Part shown: positions 1-4,714 of the stretch, piece by piece | Numbering within the stretch: position 1 is the stretch's first letter | Layout: the number at the start of each line of letters is the position of its first letter | NCBI GenBank assembly: GCA_024639035.1 | Contig: JAHEJE010000177.1 | Location: 1-6,366 of the forward strand | Source of the DNA: Alphaproteobacteria bacterium | GTDB lineage: Bacteria; Pseudomonadota; Alphaproteobacteria; Rhizobiales; Aestuariivirgaceae | Direction: 5' to 3' | Length of the DNA: 6,366 bases | Translations under genes and position numbers: made by a program | Notes under the pieces: model-generated | Database searches by the model: none | Told to the model about the DNA's origin: nothing | The model's input: the letters and a program-made list of their open reading frames with translations, nothing else

Positions 1-36
1 AGCGGCTCTCGAGCACGTGACGAACAGGTCCGCCAT
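1..36 (-). CDS. Start of an unidentified gene, cut by the window edge
   Basis: An ATG lies five bases past the stop codon of the Rieske oxygenase gene on the same strand. It opens a frame with no stop for the 12 codons left in the window (MADLFVTCSRAA). A weak CAGG lies about 10 bases upstream. The spacing is typical of an operon. Single-component-type Rieske oxygenases often have an adjacent flavin/2Fe-2S reductase, and a short beta-strand-like start followed by a basic residue would fit such a protein. Twelve residues cannot identify a family, so the product is inferred only from position. It could equally be an unrelated gene or a chance open frame. Confidence 0.35.
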   Translation of the reverse strand, partial: MADLFVTCSRAA

Positions 37-41
37 GCTGC

Positions 42-1229
42 TCAGCCTGCCGCGCCGCAGGTCCGGTTGAGATAGCGGATAAACTGCCACAGGTTTTTCT
101 CAATCGGATGGAACGTGCCCTGGGGCAGCATCGGCGAAGCCGTGCCGCGATGCAATGCTTCGACCAGAATTTCATCCTCAGAATTCGCCAGGTTCATGTA
201 ATCGTGCAACTGCACCAGCCAGGCGTCGAAGTCATTGTCGGCAATATCCGCCCTCACCTCTGGCGGTATGGCCACGCCCCAGGTCGCGCAGAACCGGTCG
301 ATGCCGCTCGGCTGCACGCTGATGTACCACAGATAGTCGGGCATCAGCGTCACCAAATGGCTGGGAAAAATGCAGAAATCGATCATCATCCGCCGCCACT
401 CGCCCTCCAGCCGGTCATTGGCCGGATGTGCCGCGCCGCTGCCGGTCTCGGCCTGTTGCGGCGCCCGGTGATAGCAATAATGATCGCTGTCCTCGCCGCA
501 GACATAATCGGCCAGCGGCTTGCCGTGCTTGGCAAAGGTCTGCTTGTGGGCCATCGGAACGTGATAGCTCTCGGTGAAATTCTCGATCAGGTTCTTCCAG
601 TTGGCGTTCCAGCTCATGGTGTCACGGATCACCGTTTGATAGCACCCCATGTCGTAGCGCCCGACGACATTGTCGCACAATGGCGCCAGTGCCGCGGCCA
701 GTTGGGTCCGCGGTTCCGCGGCGAGAGAGACATAAACGAAGCCCTCCCAGATTTCGCTGTTGAGGCCCCTCAGCCCGTGCCCGGCCGGGTCGAAACCGGC
801 TTTCATGTCCATGTAGGGCGCCCGCAGCAGCGTGCCGTCGAGCCCATAGGTCCAGGCATGATAGGGGCAGGTGAAGCGCTTGGCCGTTCCCGCTTCGCCG
901 CTCACCAGGCGGGCAAAGCGATGCGCGCAGGCATTGACGAATGCACCCACGTGTCCGTCGCCCTGCCGCACCACCAGCACCGCCACCCCGGCGATTTCAT
1001 GCGTCAAGTAATCACCGGCATTCGGAATCTCGTCGCCCCGCCCGACACAGATCCATTCCTGCATGAACACCGATTTGCGTTCATGGTCATGAAACGCCCG
1101 CGAATGGTTCAAGGCCGCCGGGATCGGGCATGCCTGCTCGAACGGTCGCGCCGCCGCGCCGGCAAGCAGCTCCACTGCGCGGCACAGCGGTACGTCGGCC
1201 AATGGACTGAAAACCTGAGCACTCCGCAT
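42..1229 (-). CDS. Rieske non-haem iron oxygenase, alpha (catalytic) subunit
   Basis: This 395-residue protein is a Rieske-type oxygenase catalytic subunit, of the usual family length. Such enzymes use reductase electrons and O2 to hydroxylate or demethylate small organic substrates in the cytoplasm. The Rieske 2Fe-2S ligands are C101, H103, C121 and H124 (CAH, 17 residues, CPYH). In the C-terminal catalytic domain, NLIENFTESYHVPMAH gives iron ligands H223 and H228. E220 sits where the inter-subunit electron-bridging acid lies, and D352 in NSEDEILVEALHRG is the likely third ligand. A glutamate rather than aspartate bridge is known in quaternary-ammonium oxygenases such as CntA, so a choline-, carnitine- or betaine-like substrate is a reasonable guess, not a demonstration. 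No beta subunit is visible. The ATG has no good Shine-Dalgarno, but an in-frame TAG 10 codons upstream prevents much extension. The gene lies 95 bases after the anti-sigma-type kinase gene, so co-transcription is possible. The family call is firm and the substrate is unknown. Confidence 0.93.
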   Translation of the reverse strand: MRSAQVFSPLADVPLCRAVELLAGAAARPFEQACPIPAALNHSRAFHDHERKSVFMQEWICVGRGDEIPNAGDYLTHEIAGVAVLVVRQGDGHVGAFVNACAHRFARLVSGEAGTAKRFTCPYHAWTYGLDGTLLRAPYMDMKAGFDPAGHGLRGLNSEIWEGFVYVSLAAEPRTQLAAALAPLCDNVVGRYDMGCYQTVIRDTMSWNANWKNLIENFTESYHVPMAHKQTFAKHGKPLADYVCGEDSDHYCYHRAPQQAETGSGAAHPANDRLEGEWRRMMIDFCIFPSHLVTLMPDYLWYISVQPSGIDRFCATWGVAIPPEVRADIADNDFDAWLVQLHDYMNLANSEDEILVEALHRGTASPMLPQGTFHPIEKNLWQFIRYLNRTCGAAG

Positions 1230-1324
1230 CGCCGAAAGCTAACGCGATTTACCGCCCATGCAAGCGCAATAGCGCCCTACTCTGCAATTTCGAAGCCGGC
1301 AAGGTGGTCTGTCGGCGCTCGGCC

Positions 1325-1801
1325 TTAAACCGCTTTGATGAGGGTCAGATGGTTGCGATTGCCTTCCCGCCGATACCGCACCTGATCCATCTGGCAATTG
1401 ATCAGTGGCCACCCGAAGCCGCCCTCCGGCAGCGCTGAGATATCGGTTGGATCGAAGTCGACCTCGCTCGATCTGATTGTGCCGGCCGGCATTTTCGCGC
1501 CTTCATCGTACACATGCACCTCAAGCAGACCCGGTTCGGCCTTGACCTGAAGTTGGATCGGCCGGCCGCCGGCACCGCCATAGGCATGCCTGATGACATT
1601 GGTGAGCACTTCGGTGACGCACAGCTCAATCGCCGCGGCGATCGCCTCGGACTGCCGGTCCGCCGGCAGGTACGGCCTGCAATAGACCATCACCTGTCGT
1701 GCGGCGCCGGCGATACTTTCCAGCTCGCTGGTCAGCCGGCACTCTTTTTCCGTTTCTGCGTGGTGAGGCGCTTGCATGGCCATGGCACAACCTTGCCGCA
1801 T
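1325..1801 (-). CDS. RsbW/SpoIIAB-like ATP-binding anti-sigma-type serine kinase
   Basis: The 158-residue protein is a stand-alone GHKL ATPase of the HATPase_c_2 group, to which RsbW and SpoIIAB belong. These bind either a target such as a sigma factor or an unphosphorylated STAS antagonist, and phosphorylate the antagonist using ATP. The N-box is ELCVTEVLTNVIRHAY, with probable catalytic base E64 and magnesium-binding N68. The G1 box is D99-E-G101, but without the second glycine of the classical DxGxG. The G2 lid is PEGGFGWPLI (residues 125-134). No transmembrane segment is seen. The ATG overlaps the STAS gene stop in TGATG, so the pair is probably translationally coupled. AGAAAGG precedes it at close spacing. 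A TTG three bases upstream and an ATG at 1783, preceded by AAGG at better spacing, are alternative starts. The neighbouring STAS gene supports a partner-switch role. No sigma factor is visible, so the protein it restrains is unknown. Confidence 0.85.
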   Translation of the reverse strand: MRQGCAMAMQAPHHAETEKECRLTSELESIAGAARQVMVYCRPYLPADRQSEAIAAAIELCVTEVLTNVIRHAYGGAGGRPIQLQVKAEPGLLEVHVYDEGAKMPAGTIRSSEVDFDPTDISALPEGGFGWPLINCQMDQVRYRREGNRNHLTLIKAV

Positions 1802-2142
1802 CAACCTTTCTGGAGGTCTTCTGCAGCGTCAGCCGCGGTCGGATAGATTTGAAACACGCGCTCCATACGGGTCAGTTGGAACAACCGCTGCACCGGCTGG
1901 GTAAGACCCGCCAGAGCCAGGGTGCCGCGCTGTCCGAGATACTTTAACGTCCCCACAATCGAGCCAAGACCACTGCTGTCGACAAACTCCACCCGGCTGA
2001 GGTCGAGCACGAGGTCGTGCTGCCCGGCATCGATCCGCGCCCTGATCGCATCGCGAAATTCCAATGCAACGGCAGCATCGATCCTGTTTTCGCACACGCT
2101 CAGCACAAGCGCCCTGCCCAATGTTTGCTGTTCGATATCCAT
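1801..2142 (-). CDS. STAS-domain anti-sigma-factor antagonist (RsbV/SpoIIAA-like)
   Basis: This 113-residue protein is a single STAS domain, the usual size for cytosolic antagonists such as RsbV and SpoIIAA. They sequester a cognate ATP-binding kinase when unphosphorylated and release it when phosphorylated. The signature is VEFVDSSGLGSIVGTLK: D55, S56, S57, G58, L59, with S56 the likely phosphoserine by analogy to RsbV. The preceding strand DLVLDLSRVEFVD and the C-terminal helix around RLFQLTRMERVFQIYPT also fit the family. ATG at 2142 was chosen because AGGAG lies six bases upstream; a GTG at 2160 would add MSQEQV-type residues and cannot be excluded. The kinase gene immediately downstream, with overlapping stop and start, is its obvious partner. 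The GGDEF-EAL gene diverges from the same intergenic region. A non-sigma target is possible, since some STAS proteins of this kind bind diguanylate cyclases (SiaC and HsbA in Pseudomonas). Confidence 0.88.
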   Translation of the reverse strand: MDIEQQTLGRALVLSVCENRIDAAVALEFRDAIRARIDAGQHDLVLDLSRVEFVDSSGLGSIVGTLKYLGQRGTLALAGLTQPVQRLFQLTRMERVFQIYPTAADAAEDLQKG

Positions 2143-2148
2143 GACCTG

Positions 2149-2153
2149 CTCCT
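2149..2153 (-). promoter_or_regulatory. Ribosome binding site deciding the STAS gene start
   Basis: AGGAG on the minus strand ends six bases before the ATG at 2142. This is a near-ideal Shine-Dalgarno and favours that start over the upstream GTG at 2160, which would place the site inside the coding region. Confidence 0.7.
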
Positions 2154-2163
2154 GGCTCACAAC

Positions 2164-2187
2164 CTTGAAGTCAGCAGTATCTATAAT
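2164..2187 (+). promoter_or_regulatory. Putative promoter or regulator element before the GGDEF-EAL gene
   Basis: CTTG (2164-2167) is followed after 10 bases by TATCTATAAT (2178-2187), which contains a perfect TATAAT. The same arrangement, at identical spacing, recurs at 3714-3737 before the binding-protein gene. The surrounding gap is markedly AT-rich in a GC-rich window. TATAAT could be a -10 box about 100 bases upstream of the GGDEF-EAL start. However, the distance from CTTG to TATAAT is 14 bases, short for a standard sigma-70 -35/-10 pair, so CTTG may belong to an activator site instead. The element also lies just upstream of the divergent STAS gene and may affect it. Confidence 0.45.
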
Positions 2188-2228
2188 ACACGTTAAAAGT
2201 TTATTATATGAATACAGCTACTATAGAT
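2179..2228. repeat. Inverted 7-base repeat in the divergent promoter region
   Basis: ATCTATA (2179-2185) is matched by its reverse complement TATAGAT (2222-2228), with 36 bases between the arms. The whole stretch is AT-rich and lies between the divergent STAS and GGDEF-EAL genes. The pair could be two half-sites for a DNA-binding regulator, or the -10 regions of opposing promoters. The arms are short and chance is a real alternative in AT-rich DNA. Confidence 0.35.
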
Positions 2229-2276
2229 TGCACTGCACTCTGGAAACATGCAGCGCGAGTGGCGCCGCGCACTGAA

Positions 2277-2282
2277 GAGAGG
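2277..2282 (+). promoter_or_regulatory. Ribosome binding site deciding the GGDEF-EAL start
   Basis: GAGAGG ends six bases before the ATG at 2289. The in-frame ATG at 2208 has no such site, sits in AT-rich presumed promoter DNA and would add 27 residues with no recognisable domain. The 2289 start is therefore preferred. Confidence 0.7.
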
Positions 2283-2288
2283 ACTGCC

Positions 2289-3701
2289 ATGAACATCGCT
2301 TTCTTGAAAAACAGGAAGGCTGGCGACAACGATCGGCACCCCGCTGACAGCACCCCGTTGGTCGCCATCGAGAGCGTTGCCAGCACCGATGGCCTGACCG
2401 GATTGCTGACCAAACAAGGCCTGTTTTCGGTGACTGCGAAGGTTCTGTCCCGCAATGGCCGGCCGGCCCATGATTTCGCCGTAATCTCGCTCGACATGGA
2501 TTTCTTCAAACAAATCAATGACACCGTCGGCCATGAAGCCGGCGATCTGGTGTTGCAGGAAGTCGCCCGCCGGATAAGATCAGCCGTGCGCCGCGAGGAC
2601 TTGGTCGCCCGCACCGGTGGCGACGAGTTCGTTGTCGTGATGACCGGTACGGTATCCGAAGTAACAATTCTCAACATCGCCGATCGCGTTCTCAACGCGG
2701 TGGCAAAACCGGTCGCCAATGACGCCCTCCAGCTCTATCCCTCATTGACAGTCGGCATCGCAATTGCCGATGAGAACGAATGTTCGACCTTTGAAGAGAC
2801 CCTTCATCGCAGCGACCTCGCCCTGCAGCAGGCCAAGTTGATCTGCCGCGGAACCATTCATTTCTTCGACCGAAATATGGCCGGGGAGCTCGATCAGCAG
2901 CGCCAGCTTGAAAACGATCTGCGCAAGGCTGTCCGCCGCGATGAATTGCGTCTGCACTATCAGCCGATTTACGACATTCAGAATTCGGTCATTTCCCATG
3001 TCGAGGCTTTGGTGCGCTGGCAGCATCCGACCCTCGGACTGGTGCCCCCGGGCGATTTCATCCCGGTCGCCGAAACCAGTGGCCTGATCCAGGCAATCGG
3101 TGTGTGGGTGCTCTCCCAGGCCTTCCAAGACCTGCCCGCATTGGAAGCCGCCGACCTCGGCCGTGTCGGTATGACCGTCAATCTGTCGCCCGAACAGCTC
3201 AAGCACACCGCAATCGTCAAGACCATCGAGGAGATCGCAGCCGCACATCCCGAGCATCACGGCAAGATTTCATTGGAAGTGACGGAAGACGCCGTCGTCG
3301 ACGAACGCTATCAGATGACCGCCAAACTGCAGCAGCTCAGGTCGGCCGGCTTTCGCATATTGCTCGACGACTTCGGCACTGGCAATGCATCCATCGGCCG
3401 GTTACGCAAGTTTAGCTTCGACAGCATCAAGATCGACCGCAGCCTGATCTCCAACATCGAGCACAATGAGGCCGACCTGGCCATCGTCCGCGCGATTCTG
3501 CTGCTTGCCGACAGTATGGGAGTCACGGTTATCGCCGAAGGCGTCGAGACCCGTGAGTGCCGGGATGTCCTTGCCCGTGAGGGCTGCCGCTATGCTCAAG
3601 GCTACTATTTCAGCAGGCCGCTACCATTACCCGAGACCATCGACATCATTCACCAAAGACGTGAAATGTCAGCCCTGGCCCAGGCGATCGGGCCTGTTTG
3701 A
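2289..3701 (+). CDS. GGDEF-EAL dual-domain cyclic-di-GMP protein, both sites intact
   Basis: The 470-residue cytosolic protein joins a diguanylate cyclase (GGDEF) to a cyclic-di-GMP phosphodiesterase (EAL). The GGDEF domain spans about residues 33-198, with metal ligand D69 in SLDMDFFKQIND, GHEAGD at 81-86 and the active site RTGGDEF with GGDEF at 110-114. RRED at 101-104 is an intact RxxD product-inhibition site five residues before it. The EAL domain spans about 205-455, with EAL at 239-241, N298 in NLSPEQL, E330 in SLEVTE, DDFGTG at 360-365, K381, E417 and E420 in AEGVE, and Q437 in AQGYYFSRP. All usual catalytic residues are present, so either or both activities may operate; sequence alone does not show the net direction. 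No PAS, GAF, receiver or membrane segment precedes the GGDEF domain, only about 30 polar residues, so control presumably comes through a partner or by expression. It diverges from the STAS/kinase pair and precedes a sensory cluster. Confidence 0.94.
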   Translation: MNIAFLKNRKAGDNDRHPADSTPLVAIESVASTDGLTGLLTKQGLFSVTAKVLSRNGRPAHDFAVISLDMDFFKQINDTVGHEAGDLVLQEVARRIRSAVRREDLVARTGGDEFVVVMTGTVSEVTILNIADRVLNAVAKPVANDALQLYPSLTVGIAIADENECSTFEETLHRSDLALQQAKLICRGTIHFFDRNMAGELDQQRQLENDLRKAVRRDELRLHYQPIYDIQNSVISHVEALVRWQHPTLGLVPPGDFIPVAETSGLIQAIGVWVLSQAFQDLPALEAADLGRVGMTVNLSPEQLKHTAIVKTIEEIAAAHPEHHGKISLEVTEDAVVDERYQMTAKLQQLRSAGFRILLDDFGTGNASIGRLRKFSFDSIKIDRSLISNIEHNEADLAIVRAILLLADSMGVTVIAEGVETRECRDVLAREGCRYAQGYYFSRPLPLPETIDIIHQRREMSALAQAIGPV

Positions 3702-3713
3702 CCGTCAGCGTCT

Positions 3714-3737
3714 CTTGGATTTTAACCTATCTATAAT
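3714..3737 (+). promoter_or_regulatory. Second copy of the putative promoter element, before the binding-protein gene
   Basis: CTTG (3714-3717), ten bases, then TATCTATAAT (3728-3737) repeats the element at 2164-2187 exactly 1550 bases away. The 10 spacer bases do not match, so the resemblance is confined to the two blocks. It lies in the 85-base gap after the GGDEF-EAL stop, about 50 bases before the binding-protein start. It is probably a separate promoter for the binding-protein/kinase pair. No convincing rho-independent terminator is visible in the gap, so readthrough from the upstream gene is also possible. Confidence 0.45.
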
Positions 3738-3744
3738 TGTATAG
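3731..3744. repeat. Small inverted repeat overlapping the putative promoter
   Basis: CTATAATTGTATAG has five-base arms, CTATA and TATAG, around ATTG. It overlaps the TATAAT of the preceding element. This could be an operator placed over the -10 box, or simply chance symmetry in AT-rich sequence. There is no T-tract, so it is not terminator-like. Confidence 0.3.
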
Positions 3745-3774
3745 CTTTATCAATGCACGCATAGTTTGCAATCA

Positions 3775-3780
3775 TTGGAG
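3775..3780 (+). promoter_or_regulatory. Ribosome binding site for the binding-protein gene
   Basis: TTGGAG, with its GGAG core at 3777-3780, ends six bases before the ATG at 3787. It supports that start over the in-frame TTG at 3766 and over the later ATG at 3841, which has only a weak AGG. Confidence 0.65.
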
Positions 3781-3786
3781 CCAACC

Positions 3787-4686
3787 ATGCCTGACGGAAA
3801 CAGACAAGCAAAAACCCCAGCAGGTCGCCGCCCCAGGCCGATGAAGCCGATGGTCGCGGCGGCAATCTTTCTCGCCATGGCAGGTGGCGTCACCACCGCC
3901 TCCGCCGATGTCTCCCTGGTCTTTGGAACCTATGCAGCCGACAAGCCGACGGCAACGGTTCTCAAGTTCAAGCCGTTGCTGCGCGCCTTGGAAGAGTCGC
4001 TCTCGCGACAACTCGATCAGCCGGTGCGCATCAGGACCCAGATCACCACCAACTATGCCGATGCCATCGAAGCGCTGGTGCGCGGCAACGTCGACTTCGC
4101 CAGATTTGGTCCGGCCTCCTACATCACCGCCAAGAGCCAGAACGATGCCCTTGCACTGCTCGCCATGGAAGCCGCGAAGGGCCGCAAGACATTCAACGGC
4201 GTGATCTGTGTCCATGAGGACAGCCCAATCCAAAGCATCGCCGATTTGCGCGGCCGTTCGTTTGCCTTTGGCAACGAACTGTCGACCATCGGCCGCTATC
4301 TCTCGCAGCGCGAATTGCTGAACAACGGCATCGGCGGCGGTGATCTGGCCAGGTTTGACTATCTCGGCCGCCATGATCGGGTTGGAATGGCCGTGGCGAA
4401 CGGCGAGTTCGACGCCGGCGCCCTGAAGGAGAGCACTTTCAAAAAACTGCGCAAGAGCAAAGCCAGAATTCGCAAGATCGCCTCGTTCCCAAATGTCACC
4501 AAGCCGTGGATTGCCAGCTCCGCTTTGTCGCCAAGAATCGCAGCCGCGCTGCGCCGGGCCCTGCTTGATCTGCAAGACGAGGCTGCCCTGAAGGCGCTCA
4601 AGAAATCCGGTTTTCTGGAGGCCGCCGATTCGGATTTCGACACCATTCGTCAGGCAATCGCCAGCAGTCAAAGATTCGCAAAATAG
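3787..4686 (+). CDS. PhnD-type periplasmic substrate-binding protein, probably sensory
   Basis: The 299-residue protein belongs to the phosphate/phosphonate-type (PhnD superfamily) solute-binding proteins. A Sec signal peptide is visible: a basic stretch around RRPRPMK (14-20), a hydrophobic core VAAAIFLAMAGG, and a likely cut after ASA at residue 40. There is no lipobox cysteine, so the mature protein should be free in the periplasm. Family landmarks follow: VSLVFGTYA at the mature start, GNVDFARFGPASYI (100-113), IADLRGRSFAFGN (151-163), a FDYLGRHDRVGMAVANGEFDAG-like segment around 190-211, and FPNVTKPWIAS (234-244). The only cysteine is C141. No permease or ATPase gene is next to it; a hybrid kinase gene starts 28 bases downstream. 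PhnD-like proteins act as kinase co-sensors elsewhere (AioX with AioS in arsenite sensing), and that role is the best inference. The ligand is unknown. The n-region is long; an ATG at residue 19 would give a more standard signal peptide. Confidence 0.88.
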   Translation: MPDGNRQAKTPAGRRPRPMKPMVAAAIFLAMAGGVTTASADVSLVFGTYAADKPTATVLKFKPLLRALEESLSRQLDQPVRIRTQITTNYADAIEALVRGNVDFARFGPASYITAKSQNDALALLAMEAAKGRKTFNGVICVHEDSPIQSIADLRGRSFAFGNELSTIGRYLSQRELLNNGIGGGDLARFDYLGRHDRVGMAVANGEFDAGALKESTFKKLRKSKARIRKIASFPNVTKPWIASSALSPRIAAALRRALLDLQDEAALKALKKSGFLEAADSDFDTIRQAIASSQRFAK

Positions 4687-4714
4687 CTCGAAACTGTAAA
4701 ACCGGATTCTGCCG

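Noticed and set aside
1264..1275. Short inverted repeat GCGCAATAGCGC in the gap before the oxygenase
   Set aside because: Four-base arms are too short to separate from chance in GC-rich DNA. I found no convincing promoter or terminator elsewhere in the 95-base gap 1230-1324.
108..1328. Long plus-strand open frame of about 406 codons
   Set aside because: It lies opposite the Rieske oxygenase, whose cysteine/histidine cluster and iron-site motif are unmistakable. The plus-strand product has no recognisable motif and is rich in R, H, G and P, as expected of an antisense shadow in GC-rich DNA.
2208..2288. In-frame upstream ATG that would lengthen the GGDEF-EAL protein by 27 residues
   Set aside because: There is no Shine-Dalgarno at 2208, the sequence is AT-rich presumed promoter, and the ATG at 2289 has GAGAGG six bases upstream.
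3677..3700. Possible terminator hairpin at the end of the GGDEF-EAL gene (CAGGC and GCCTG arms)
   Set aside because: The stem is only about five pairs, lies within the coding region and is followed by just three Ts.
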